Positions 8,939 to 17,401 of a stretch of DNA of 64,000 bases are shown here, one piece after another. The notes beneath the pieces are model-generated. The model made no database searches and was not told where the DNA came from. It saw only the letters and a program-made list of their open reading frames with translations. The DNA lies in NCBI GenBank assembly GCA_002315735.1, contig DCIA01000013.1, positions 151,435-215,434 on the forward strand, written 5' to 3'. The stretch is from Clostridiales bacterium UBA1738. GTDB taxonomy: Bacteria > Bacillota > Clostridia > UBA1381. Positions within the stretch are counted from its first letter, which is position 1. The number at the start of each line of letters is the position of its first letter. A program made the translations under genes and the position numbers.

Positions 8939-9739
8939 ATGTTTTTATCATTAGTTAGCAGTTCGTCAGGAAACTGTTCCCTTGTTTCAGATGGGAGCAC
9001 CTCTATTCTTGTCGACTGTGGTCTTTCACTAAAAAAACTTGAAGACGAATTATCGTGTGTTGGTGTTAATCCCCGTTCGCTAAGTGCAATTTTAATTACA
9101 CACGAGCATTCTGACCACACAAAAGGGGCAGGCGCTGTATCAAAAAAATACGGTCTGCCTGTTTTTACGACCGAAGAAACATTTTTTGCAATGAAAAATC
9201 ACGGAATTCCTGAAAATAATTTAAATTTCATAACTCCAAATGAATCTTTTGAAATAGAATCCGTCGGCATAAAATCCTTTTCGATTCCTCACGATGCAAA
9301 AAATCCTCTCGGCTATTCCTTTTTTTACGGAAATCAAAAACTTTCCTTAGCAACCGATATCGGAAATATGAATGATACTGTTTTTGAAAATATAAAGGGC
9401 AGTATTGCAGTAATTTTAGAGTCAAATCACGATTTAGATATGCTAAAAAACGGAAAGTATCCATATCTTTTAAAACAGAGAATTTTAGGTCCACGTGGTC
9501 ATCTTTCAAATGTTGATGCCGCAAAAACAGTTTTAAAACTTGTAAATTCAGGAACAAAACATATAATGTTAGGTCACTTATCAAAGGAAAACAACACGCC
9601 TAAATTGGCACTTTTAGAAACTGCAAATCTTCTTAAAGAAAACGGCATAATAGCAGGAAAAGACTTTTCACTTCGTGTTGCGTCACCAAATTTTCCAACC
9701 GATTTTAAGGTGCAAAAATATGAGGAGGAAACGATATGA
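8939..9739 (+). CDS. walJ: MBL-fold metallohydrolase, WalJ/YycJ family
   Basis: Cytoplasmic metallo-beta-lactamase-fold hydrolase. The metal-binding HxHxDH motif is at residues 55-60 (HEHSDH), a further ligand region GHLS lies near residue 180, and the N-terminus SSSSGNCS is typical of YycJ. The family was described as a 5'-3' exonuclease-like protein linked to cell-wall or DNA-repair phenotypes in Firmicutes; the exact substrate is unsettled. In many Firmicutes walJ and rlmH are neighbours in the walRK locus. Here the pair follows murA without walRK, and the gene overlaps rlmH by 4 bases (ATGA), implying coupling. Confidence 0.88.
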   Translation: MFLSLVSSSSGNCSLVSDGSTSILVDCGLSLKKLEDELSCVGVNPRSLSAILITHEHSDHTKGAGAVSKKYGLPVFTTEETFFAMKNHGIPENNLNFITPNESFEIESVGIKSFSIPHDAKNPLGYSFFYGNQKLSLATDIGNMNDTVFENIKGSIAVILESNHDLDMLKNGKYPYLLKQRILGPRGHLSNVDAAKTVLKLVNSGTKHIMLGHLSKENNTPKLALLETANLLKENGIIAGKDFSLRVASPNFPTDFKVQKYEEETI

Positions 9740-10212
9740 AAATAACAATTTTATGTGTAGGAAAAATTAAAGAATCCTTCTTTCGCTGCGCTATTGATGA
9801 ATATAAAAAGAGATTATCACGATTTGCAAAAATTGATATTATTGAGTTAAAAGACGAAAAAATACCCGAAAATGCATCACCAAAAGAATGTGAAATGGTT
9901 CTTTCAAAAGAAGGAACAGAAATTTTAAACAAAATACCAAAGAATAGTTATGTTTTTTCAATGTGTATTGAAGGAAAACTTATTTCCAGTGAAGAACTTT
10001 CAAAAAAAATTGATATCATAAAAAACACAAATGACCATATCGTTTTTATTATCGGAGGTTCTTTGGGGCTATTAGATGATGTAAAAAAAGCATCAAATGA
10101 AATGATAAGTTTTGGAAAAATTACTCTGCCTCATCAACTTATGCGAGTTGTTTTGTCGGAGCAAATTTACAGAGCATTCAAAATTAGTGCAAACGAAAGT
10201 TATCACAAATGA
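9736..10212 (+). CDS. rlmH: 23S rRNA (pseudouridine1915-N3)-methyltransferase
   Basis: SPOUT-class methyltransferase that modifies pseudouridine 1915 in helix 69 of 23S rRNA on assembled 70S ribosomes. The 158-residue length is normal. The SAM-binding trefoil-knot segments are recognisable: FIIGGSLGL near residue 104 and the C-terminal LPHQLMRVVLSEQIYRAF run. The ATG overlaps the walJ stop. No convincing terminator follows before the ClpE-like gene, which begins 94 bases downstream. Confidence 0.93.
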   Translation: MKITILCVGKIKESFFRCAIDEYKKRLSRFAKIDIIELKDEKIPENASPKECEMVLSKEGTEILNKIPKNSYVFSMCIEGKLISSEELSKKIDIIKNTNDHIVFIIGGSLGLLDDVKKASNEMISFGKITLPHQLMRVVLSEQIYRAFKISANESYHK

Positions 10213-10306
10213 TTTTTAACTTTTTGTAAACTTATGGCAAATACACTTTTTTATATTGAATTTTTGTGTTAAAATAACACTTAATATAGACTTGGAGGAA
10301 TACTAA

Positions 10307-12619
10307 ATGAATTTATGTTCTCGATGTCACAAAAATCCTGCTGTGGTTTATATCACAAAAATGGAAGGTGACAAGACTACAAACGAAGGGCTTTGCCTTG
10401 CTTGTGCAAAGGAACTCGGAATAGGCCCTATAAACGAAATGATTGAAAAAATGGGCATTACCGATTCTGATATTGAAAATCTAAACTCTGAAATGTCCGA
10501 TTTTATGGAAAATATGAACGCTGACCCTGAGGCTCTTAGTGGCCTTATGTCTTCTTTTAATCCTGAAGGTTTTGAAGAAGGTGGTGCGCCTTCTGCCCCA
10601 CTTGATTTTCTTTCTTCTTTTTTAGAAAAAGAAAGCGAAAACAGCGAACCTGCCGATAATAATGCTACTAAAAAGAACACAAAAAAAGGAAAATTCGGCA
10701 AGAAAAAAAGTATGCTTGATACCTACGGCACAAACCTTACCGAAAAGGCAAAACTCGGAAAGGTTGACCGTGTTATAAACAGAACAACCGAAATCGACAG
10801 AGTTGTGCAAATTCTAAACAGGCGTTCTAAAAATAATCCTGTAATTCTGGGTGAGCCCGGCGTCGGCAAAACAGCAATAGCAGAAGGTCTTGCTTGCAGA
10901 ATTGTTGAAAGCAATGTCCCACCAAAGTTATTTGGCTATCAACTATACCTAATTGATTTTACTGCCTTAGTTGCCGGAACTCAGTTTCGTGGTCAATTTG
11001 AAGCACGGCTTAAAAATCTTTTGATAGAAGCAGAAGAGGCCGGAAATGTTATTCTTGTTATTGACGAAATTCATAATATAGTTGCCGCAGGAGATGCAGA
11101 CGGAGCTATGAGTGCTGCAAATATTTTAAAGCCTGCCCTCGCCCGTGGTGAAATTCAAATTATCGGTGCAACCACTCTAAACGAATACAGAAAACACATT
11201 GAAAAAGATACCGCTCTTGAAAGACGTTTTCAGCCTGTTTTGGTTGATGAACCAAGCGTAGCAGAATCAATAGAAATTTTAAAGGGAATCAAAGACTATT
11301 ATGAAGACTACCATAAAGTGCAAATTTCTGACGAAGTTATTGAAGCTGCTTGCAGAATGAGTGAGCGATACATTACAGACAGATTTTTGCCTGATAAAGC
11401 AATAGATGTAATTGACGAGGCATCATCTGCCGTAAATTTAAGAAATGTTGCACTTTATAATGCAACAAAAACAAAAGCAAGACTTGACGAAATACCACAA
11501 GAATCACAAGAGGCTGCCGATAGCCAAGATTTTGAAAAGGTTGCAACTTTAAAACAAGAAGAATTAGAACTTACATCAAAATTAAAGGGATACGAAGAAG
11601 CTGCAAAGGATTCTCGTGTAACACTTGATGATGTCGCAGCTGTAATTGAAAGTTGGACAAAAATTCCTGTTCATAAGTTGACCGAAAGTGAGCAAGAAAA
11701 ACTGCTTTGTCTAGAAGACAGAATTCACCAAAGAGTTATAGGTCAAGAGAACGCAGTAAAAAGTGTCGCAAGGGCAATAAGGCGTGGCAGAGCCGATATT
11801 ACTTTTAAGCGCCGTCCTGTTTCCTTTATTTTTGCAGGGCCTACCGGTGTCGGTAAAACAGAACTTGTTAAAACGATTGCCGAGGTTATGTTTGATAACG
11901 AAGACGCGCTTATCCGTTTTGATATGTCAGAATTTATGGAAAAACATTCTGTTTCAAAACTAATCGGTTCACCTCCGGGATATGTAGGTTATGACGAGGC
12001 AGGTCAACTCACAGAAAAGGTTAGAAGAAAGCCTTATTCTGTCATTTTACTTGACGAAATGGAAAAAGCAAATCCTGATATTTTCAATCTTTTCTTGCAA
12101 ATTTTAGATGACGGCAGAGTTTCAGACAGTCACGGAAAAATTGTTAATTTCGAAAATACAATTATAATTATGACAACCAACGCAGGTTCTGAATTTGAAT
12201 CTTCATCTATCGGATTCAACTCCGATAACGAAATTACGCTTAAAAATAATGTTGAAAAGAGTTTAAAAGAGCGTTTTAGACCTGAATTTTTAAACAGAAT
12301 TGACGAAACGGTAACATTTAGTCCTCTTTCAAAACCTGAACTAAAACAAATTATTGACCTTATGCTCCGTGATATTACAGGCAGAATGGCACAAAAAGGT
12401 GCAACCCTTGAAATAACGGAATCTGCAAAAGAGCTTATCCTTGAAAAAGGGTTTGATGTGAAATTTGGTGCAAGACCATTAAAGCGTGCAATCCAAACAC
12501 TTTTAGAGGATAAACTTGCAGAATTCTCACTAAAAAATGAAATAACAAAAGGTATGCAGATTAAAGCAGACACAAAGAACGACGAAATCTGCCTAACTTC
12601 TATAGTAGCAAATATATAA
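10307..12619 (+). CDS. clpE: ATP-dependent Clp protease ATP-binding subunit, ClpE-like
   Basis: Hsp100 unfoldase that feeds substrates to ClpP. The N-terminus has a zinc-finger (Cys4/Cys7 and Cys30/Cys33), the hallmark of ClpE; the usual double Clp_N repeat of ClpC/ClpA is absent. A charged linker (about 35-140) follows, then AAA domain 1 with Walker A GEPGVGKT (182-189), a UVR-like coiled segment (about 400-435), and AAA domain 2 with Walker A GPTGVGKT (511-518). An IGF tripeptide at 635-637 is in the position of the ClpP-docking loop. At 770 residues it is longer than Bacillus ClpE (about 700), mainly in the linker. No CtsR heptad or CIRCE operator was found upstream, so the heat-shock control usual for ClpE is not evident. 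Confidence 0.88.
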   Translation: MNLCSRCHKNPAVVYITKMEGDKTTNEGLCLACAKELGIGPINEMIEKMGITDSDIENLNSEMSDFMENMNADPEALSGLMSSFNPEGFEEGGAPSAPLDFLSSFLEKESENSEPADNNATKKNTKKGKFGKKKSMLDTYGTNLTEKAKLGKVDRVINRTTEIDRVVQILNRRSKNNPVILGEPGVGKTAIAEGLACRIVESNVPPKLFGYQLYLIDFTALVAGTQFRGQFEARLKNLLIEAEEAGNVILVIDEIHNIVAAGDADGAMSAANILKPALARGEIQIIGATTLNEYRKHIEKDTALERRFQPVLVDEPSVAESIEILKGIKDYYEDYHKVQISDEVIEAACRMSERYITDRFLPDKAIDVIDEASSAVNLRNVALYNATKTKARLDEIPQESQEAADSQDFEKVATLKQEELELTSKLKGYEEAAKDSRVTLDDVAAVIESWTKIPVHKLTESEQEKLLCLEDRIHQRVIGQENAVKSVARAIRRGRADITFKRRPVSFIFAGPTGVGKTELVKTIAEVMFDNEDALIRFDMSEFMEKHSVSKLIGSPPGYVGYDEAGQLTEKVRRKPYSVILLDEMEKANPDIFNLFLQILDDGRVSDSHGKIVNFENTIIIMTTNAGSEFESSSIGFNSDNEITLKNNVEKSLKERFRPEFLNRIDETVTFSPLSKPELKQIIDLMLRDITGRMAQKGATLEITESAKELILEKGFDVKFGARPLKRAIQTLLEDKLAEFSLKNEITKGMQIKADTKNDEICLTSIVANI

Positions 12620-12626
12620 AAAAGTA

Positions 12627-12655
12627 TTGACAAATTCTATATTTAGTGATATTAT
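12627..12655 (+). promoter_or_regulatory. sigma-A promoter of the aromatic amino acid operon
   Basis: -35 TTGACA (consensus), 17-bp spacer, -10 TATTAT preceded by TGA. It starts 8 bp after the clpE stop and drives a leader RNA of roughly 225 nt before pheA. Confidence 0.85.
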
Positions 12656-12688
12656 TTTAAAAAAGTTTTAGGAAGGAATGAATCAGAA

Positions 12689-12805
12689 ATGAAAAAAATG
12701 ATTAAAATAATTACAAATAATACTGATTCATATTATTCTTTCGTTCGATTTTATGCGAGCTTTGGTTTTTATGCTGAAAATCAACAACATTCCGAACGCA
12801 AGTAG
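12689..12805 (+). CDS. Phe/Tyr-rich leader peptide of the pheA-aro-tyrA operon
   Basis: A 38-codon ORF lies between the promoter and the attenuator hairpin. Its start ATG is 11 bases after AGGAAGGA. Its centre (codons 15-28) reads YYSFVRFYASFGFY: four Tyr and four Phe codons within 14 positions, matching the end products of the operon. Arms 12738-12747 and 12793-12802 can pair (9 of 10 bases), so the aromatic codons sit inside the 5' part of a hairpin that a translating or stalled ribosome would open. By analogy with the enterobacterial pheL leader this is an attenuation sensor for charged tRNA-Phe and tRNA-Tyr. The alternative, a random small ORF, is unlikely given codon content, ribosome site and the following terminator. 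Confidence 0.85.
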   Translation: MKKMIKIITNNTDSYYSFVRFYASFGFYAENQQHSERK

Positions 12806-12830
12806 ATTCCATTCCATTCATAGCATTTAT

Positions 12831-12870
12831 GGTTCTATTCCCTTTCGGAATAGGACCTTTTTATTTTTTT
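12831..12870 (+). terminator. attenuator terminator ahead of pheA
   Basis: An 11-bp stem GGTTCTATTCC (12831-12841) with GGAATAGGACC (12847-12857), containing one G-U pair and a CTTTC loop, is followed by 13 bases that are all T except one A. It lies 25 bases after the leader-peptide stop and ends 16 bases before the pheA start, the classic place for an attenuator. ATTCC repeats at 12806-12819 could compete for the GGAAT of the 3' arm as an antiterminator, but that pairing is only a suggestion. Confidence 0.88.
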
Positions 12871-12886
12871 AGATTGGAGAAAACTT

Positions 12887-13990
12887 ATGGACAAACTTAC
12901 AAATGCGAGAAAAGAAATTAATGAAATTGATTCTAAAATAGCAGAACTTTTTGAAAAAAGAATGCACGCCGCATCTGAAATTGCAGAATACAAAAAGTCA
13001 CACGGTATGCCTATTTTTGATGAAAGTCGTGAAGCATTACTAATTAAGGAAAACATAAAACATATTAGTGATGATATGCTTCACCCATACTATATAAATT
13101 TTCTTAAATCGGTAATGAATATTTCAAAACAATATCAAAACCTCCTGATTAATGGTATGAAAGTTGCATTCTGTGGTGTTTCCGGTGCATTCTCAGATAT
13201 TGCAGCAAAGCGAATCTTCCCTTATGCCGAATTTATAGGATTTGAAACATTTCAAGATGCATATAACTCGGTATTAGAAGGAATTTGTGACTCTGCTGTT
13301 TTGCCGATTGAAAATAGTTCCGCCGGAATTGTAGGCGAAGTATCAGACCTTATGTTTGACGGCGAGTTGTTTGTAAACGGTATTTATACTATGCCGATTG
13401 TCCATAATTTATTGGCAAAAAAAGGTGCTAACCTTGATACAATTAAAACTGTTATAAGCCATCCACAAGCACTAAGCCAGTGTTCAAAATATATTGAAAA
13501 GCACGGATTTGACAAAATTAAAGAACTAAATACTGCGGTATCTGCTAAAATAGTATCAGAAAAAAACGACATTACCATTGCCGCAATCGCAAGTGAGGAA
13601 ACTGCTTCCCTATATAACCTAAAAATAATTGACCATGACATCAATTCTTCTTCTGCAAACACAACAAAATTTGCAGTATTTTCAAACAAGGAAAATCACG
13701 ATATTGATTCAAACAAATTTATACTAATGTTCACTGCAAACGATGTTCCGGGTTCTCTTTCAAAAGCTATTAACATTATTTCAGAAAACGGTTTTAATAT
13801 GAAGGTTCTAAATAGCCGCAAAGTTAAGGATAAAGATTGGCAATACTATTTCTATACCGAGATTGTGGGAAGTAACGACTCTGAATTAGGCAAAAAAATG
13901 ATTTCTGAACTCTCAAAGGAATGCAGCAAGCTGAAAGTTGTAGGTCACTTTAAAAAGGACATAAGTTTAAAGGACGGTAAACTATTATGA
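12887..13990 (+). CDS. pheA: bifunctional chorismate mutase / prephenate dehydratase (P-protein)
   Basis: Converts chorismate to prephenate and prephenate to phenylpyruvate, the committed route to phenylalanine. The 367 residues comprise an AroQ-type chorismate mutase (1-85), a prephenate dehydratase domain (about 94-270; the catalytic-type motif appears as NTTKF rather than the usual NTTRF) and a C-terminal ACT domain (about 282-355). The ACT motifs that bind Phe are altered: GALV appears as GSLS and ESRP as NSRK, so feedback inhibition may be weaker. As the N-terminal mutase is the only one in this operon, it must also supply prephenate to TyrA. First structural gene after the attenuator; it overlaps aroB by 4 bases. 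Confidence 0.94.
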   Translation: MDKLTNARKEINEIDSKIAELFEKRMHAASEIAEYKKSHGMPIFDESREALLIKENIKHISDDMLHPYYINFLKSVMNISKQYQNLLINGMKVAFCGVSGAFSDIAAKRIFPYAEFIGFETFQDAYNSVLEGICDSAVLPIENSSAGIVGEVSDLMFDGELFVNGIYTMPIVHNLLAKKGANLDTIKTVISHPQALSQCSKYIEKHGFDKIKELNTAVSAKIVSEKNDITIAAIASEETASLYNLKIIDHDINSSSANTTKFAVFSNKENHDIDSNKFILMFTANDVPGSLSKAINIISENGFNMKVLNSRKVKDKDWQYYFYTEIVGSNDSELGKKMISELSKECSKLKVVGHFKKDISLKDGKLL

Positions 13991-15024
13991 TTAAACGGCA
14001 AATTTCAATACCTGAAAAACAAAAATGTTATGACATTATAATAGAAAAAGATTCAATAAAAAAAGCTAACGAATATTTTAACTTGGATAGAAAAGTTTTC
14101 ATAATTACCGATAGCGGTGTTCCAAAAGAATACGCCAAAACTATCTCTACTATGTCAAAAATACCATATATTTTTACTTTTGAAGAAGGCGAAAAAAACA
14201 AGACCTTTAATACAGTAACAAAAATTCTATCCGAAATGTTGTCAAAAGATTTTGACAGAAGCGACTGTATTGTTGCCGTTGGTGGTGGTGTTGTCGGCGA
14301 CATTGCCGGATTTGCCGCATCTATGTATATGCGTGGAATTGATTTTTATAATATTCCGACAACCCTTCTGTCGCAGGTTGACTCGTCAATCGGCGGAAAA
14401 ACTGCTGTAAATTTTGAAGGAATAAAAAATATTATCGGTGCATTTTATCAACCAAAAGCCCTACTTATCGACACAAATCTATTAAAAACACTTTCTAAAA
14501 GGCAAATATCAAACGGCTATGCAGAAGTTGTAAAAATGGCTCTAACCAGTGATGAAAACTTATTTAACACTCTAAAAAATACCGACCTATTATCACTTGA
14601 AAATATTGACAAAATTATTGACAAATCACTAAAAATCAAGGGTGAAATAGTAATTAAAGACGAAAAAGAAACAGGACTTAGAAAAATCCTAAACTTCGGT
14701 CATACAATAGGTCACGGAATAGAATCACAAAATGAAATAAACGGACTTTATCACGGCGAATGTGTTGCTCTTGGAATGGTCTATATGACTTCTGAAGAAG
14801 TTAAGCCTGAACTTATAAAAATATTAAAAAAACTAAATCTTCGTACCACACTTAACTTTAACAAGGATTTAGTTTTTGATGCCATTTCTCATGACAAAAA
14901 AACAAAGGATGGGTTTATTGATATTATAAAGGTCGAAAAAATCGGTTCATACAAAATTGAGAGAATAAAAATACACGAGATCAAAACTATTTTGGAAAAC
15001 TATAAAGGAGATAAATCAGAATGA
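13987..15024 (+). CDS. aroB: 3-dehydroquinate synthase
   Basis: Second step of the shikimate pathway: NAD- and metal-dependent cyclisation of DAHP to 3-dehydroquinate. The protein has 345 residues. The NAD-binding glycine-rich motif AVGGGVVGDIAGF is near residue 97, followed by YNIPTTLLSQVDSSIGGK. Metal ligands lie in NFGHTIGHGIE (near 238) and YHGECVALGM (near 257). Four-base ATGA overlaps on both sides (with pheA and aroC) indicate tight translational coupling. Confidence 0.96.
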   Translation: MIKRQISIPEKQKCYDIIIEKDSIKKANEYFNLDRKVFIITDSGVPKEYAKTISTMSKIPYIFTFEEGEKNKTFNTVTKILSEMLSKDFDRSDCIVAVGGGVVGDIAGFAASMYMRGIDFYNIPTTLLSQVDSSIGGKTAVNFEGIKNIIGAFYQPKALLIDTNLLKTLSKRQISNGYAEVVKMALTSDENLFNTLKNTDLLSLENIDKIIDKSLKIKGEIVIKDEKETGLRKILNFGHTIGHGIESQNEINGLYHGECVALGMVYMTSEEVKPELIKILKKLNLRTTLNFNKDLVFDAISHDKKTKDGFIDIIKVEKIGSYKIERIKIHEIKTILENYKGDKSE

Positions 15025-16115
15025 AAAATACATTTGGAAATAGTATTTTGGTAACTCTTTTCGGCGAAAGTCACGGTGACGCTATCGGTGCTGTTGTTGA
15101 CGGACTTGCTCCCGGTCTTGACATTGATATGGAGTTTATTAATCATCAACTTTCTCTTAGAAAACCAAAAGGCAAAATAGGTACAAAGCGCCATGAAGAA
15201 GATAATATAAAAATTATAAGCGGCGTTTTTAACGGCAAAACAACGGGCACTCCCCTTTCTATTATAATTCAAAATAATGATACAAAAAGTGATAATTATG
15301 ATAATCTAAAAGAACTCGCACGCCCGGGGCATGCAGACTATACAGGGGATATTAAATATCACGGATTTCAAGATTATAGAGGTGGCGGACATTTTAGTGG
15401 AAGGCTAACTGCTCCGTTAGTTGCTGTTGGTGCCATTTTAATTTTAGCACTTCAAAAAAAGGGCATAAAAATCGGCACACATATTAAAAGATGTGGTGGA
15501 CTTTCTGACAGAAATTTTATTAATTATGAAAATGATATAAACCTTCTAAATAATTTAGATTTTGCGGTTTTAGATGATGAAAAATCCAAACAAATGACAG
15601 AAAAAATAGAAGAAACCGCAAAAGACGGCGATAGCATCGGTGGAATTTTAGAAACAGCTATCATCGGTATTCCCGGTGGTCTTGGCGAACCTTGGTTTGA
15701 CTCCTTTGAGAGTTTATTATCACATGGTATTTTTTCAATTCCTGCGGTTAAAGGTATTTGGTTTGGCGACAGTCTTGACCTAATCGACTCATACGGCAGT
15801 GAATTTAATGATTCTTTCCAAATTGAAAATGGAAATGTGATTACAAAAACCAATCACAATGGCGGCATAAATGGTGGTATAACAAACGGAATGCCTGTTG
15901 TTTTCCACACACTTATTAAGCCTACCCCATCAATTTACAAAATGCAAGATACAATTAATTTTAAAAATTTTGAAAACTGCAAACTTCAAATCGAAGGAAG
16001 GCATGACCCTGCTATCATTCATCGTGCAAGAGTTGTTGTTGACAGTATAGCCTCTATGGTTGTTGCAGACCTTTTGGCAGAAAGATTTGGGACAGATTTT
16101 CTTTCTTCCAAATAA
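15021..16115 (+). CDS. aroC: chorismate synthase
   Basis: Last shikimate-pathway step: FMN-dependent 1,4-elimination of phosphate from EPSP to give chorismate. The 364-residue length is normal. The three family signatures are present: GESHG at 15-19, the YRGGGHFSGRLTA region near 118, and GRHDPAIIHRA near residue 327. RPGHADYTGD near 97 completes the active site. There is no fused flavin reductase, so reduced FMN must come from a separate enzyme (monofunctional type). It follows aroB with a 4-base overlap; 20 bases separate it from the aroE/aroK fusion. Confidence 0.96.
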   Translation: MKNTFGNSILVTLFGESHGDAIGAVVDGLAPGLDIDMEFINHQLSLRKPKGKIGTKRHEEDNIKIISGVFNGKTTGTPLSIIIQNNDTKSDNYDNLKELARPGHADYTGDIKYHGFQDYRGGGHFSGRLTAPLVAVGAILILALQKKGIKIGTHIKRCGGLSDRNFINYENDINLLNNLDFAVLDDEKSKQMTEKIEETAKDGDSIGGILETAIIGIPGGLGEPWFDSFESLLSHGIFSIPAVKGIWFGDSLDLIDSYGSEFNDSFQIENGNVITKTNHNGGINGGITNGMPVVFHTLIKPTPSIYKMQDTINFKNFENCKLQIEGRHDPAIIHRARVVVDSIASMVVADLLAERFGTDFLSSK

Positions 16116-16135
16116 ATTTAAAAAGGAGTTTTATT

Positions 16136-17401
16136 ATGGAATACGGACTAATCGCAGAACATTTAGGGCATAGTTTTTCTAAAACTATTCATGATATGAT
16201 CGGAAATTATGACTATACCCTAAAAGAGATAGAAAAAGACAGTTTGGCTGATTTTTTGAAATCTAAAAATTTCAAAGGGCTCAATGTGACTATTCCATAT
16301 AAAACCTCAGTTATCCCATATCTTGACGAACTGGATAGTATCGCAAAGGAGATTGGTGCTGTAAACACTATTGTTAATAAGAATGGAAAACTCTACGGAT
16401 ATAACACAGATTTTTTTGGAATGACTGCTCTTATAAAAAAACAGGGCTTTGATTTTAACGGCAAAAAAGTGTTAATTTTAGGTTCAGGTGGCACAAGCAA
16501 AACGGCTTTTGCTGTTTCAAATCATCTTGGTGCAAAAGAAATCTTTATCGTAAGCAGAAAAAATGAAACCGGAAAAATAACCTATGAAGATGTAGCAATA
16601 AATCATAATGATGCTGATTTTATTATTAATACAACTCCGAAAGGAATGTTTCCAAATATTAACGAATGTCCGATTGATTTAGATGGTTTTAAATCTCTTA
16701 ATGGCGTTATTGATGCAATATTTAATCCTCTGTCATCAAATTTAGTTCTAAATGCTAAAAAAACGGGCATTTCATCTATCGGTGGACTATATATGCTCGT
16801 AACACAAGCAGTATGTGCATCGGAACTATTTTTTGATAAAAAGTATGAGCCAAATTTGGCAGATAAAATCTATGATAAATTATTAAACGAAAAGACAAAT
16901 ATAGTTCTTATTGGTATGCCGTCATCAGGGAAAACAACAATAGGCAGAAAACTTGCAAAAATTCTAAATCGTGAATTTATTGATACAGATGAACTGATAA
17001 AAAAAGAATCAAGCCTATTCCCCGGCGAAATAATAAAAACTTATGGAGAAGAATATTTTCGTGATTTAGAAAGCAAGGTTATAAGTGAAATTTCCACAAA
17101 AAATAATACTGTAATTTCAACAGGTGGCGGAGCAATTTTAAGAGATAAAAATATCCAAAACCTAAAACTAAACGGAACAATTATTTTCCTAAACAGAAAA
17201 TTAGAAGACTTAACTTTAACTTCAAACAGACCTTTATCTAATACGCCTGATAAGTTAAAAAAGTTATATGATACTCGTTTCCCTATATATTATAGTTCAT
17301 CCGATTTTGTTATCGATGTAAAAGATGATTTTAGCCAAAGTGTAGCGGAAATAAATCACAAAATTTTTGGAGGTAGTGACAATGAAAATTCTTGTAATTA
17401 A
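16136..17401 (+). CDS. aroE-aroK: fused shikimate dehydrogenase - shikimate kinase
   Basis: One 421-residue polypeptide carries two consecutive shikimate enzymes. Residues 1-250 are AroE: SFSKTIHD substrate site, LNVTIPYK with the catalytic Lys, GAVNTI, NTDFFG, and an NADP-binding LGSGGTSKTA. Residues from about 254 are a shikimate kinase: P-loop GMPSSGKT at 260-267, the FIDTDELI Asp pair, and GGGAIL. The pathway order is dehydroshikimate to shikimate to shikimate-3-phosphate, so the fusion joins successive reactions. No stop or frameshift is visible at the junction. The last 20 bases overlap the start of aroQ. Confidence 0.93.
   Translation: MEYGLIAEHLGHSFSKTIHDMIGNYDYTLKEIEKDSLADFLKSKNFKGLNVTIPYKTSVIPYLDELDSIAKEIGAVNTIVNKNGKLYGYNTDFFGMTALIKKQGFDFNGKKVLILGSGGTSKTAFAVSNHLGAKEIFIVSRKNETGKITYEDVAINHNDADFIINTTPKGMFPNINECPIDLDGFKSLNGVIDAIFNPLSSNLVLNAKKTGISSIGGLYMLVTQAVCASELFFDKKYEPNLADKIYDKLLNEKTNIVLIGMPSSGKTTIGRKLAKILNREFIDTDELIKKESSLFPGEIIKTYGEEYFRDLESKVISEISTKNNTVISTGGGAILRDKNIQNLKLNGTIIFLNRKLEDLTLTSNRPLSNTPDKLKKLYDTRFPIYYSSSDFVIDVKDDFSQSVAEINHKIFGGSDNENSCN

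Noticed and set aside
10213..10306. CtsR or CIRCE operator before clpE
   Set aside because: No GGTCAAA-type heptad repeat or TTAGCACTC inverted repeat was found.
12620..12886. T-box riboswitch upstream of pheA
   Set aside because: No AGGGTGGNACCGCG-like T-box sequence or specifier stem is present. The leader peptide and terminator explain the region.
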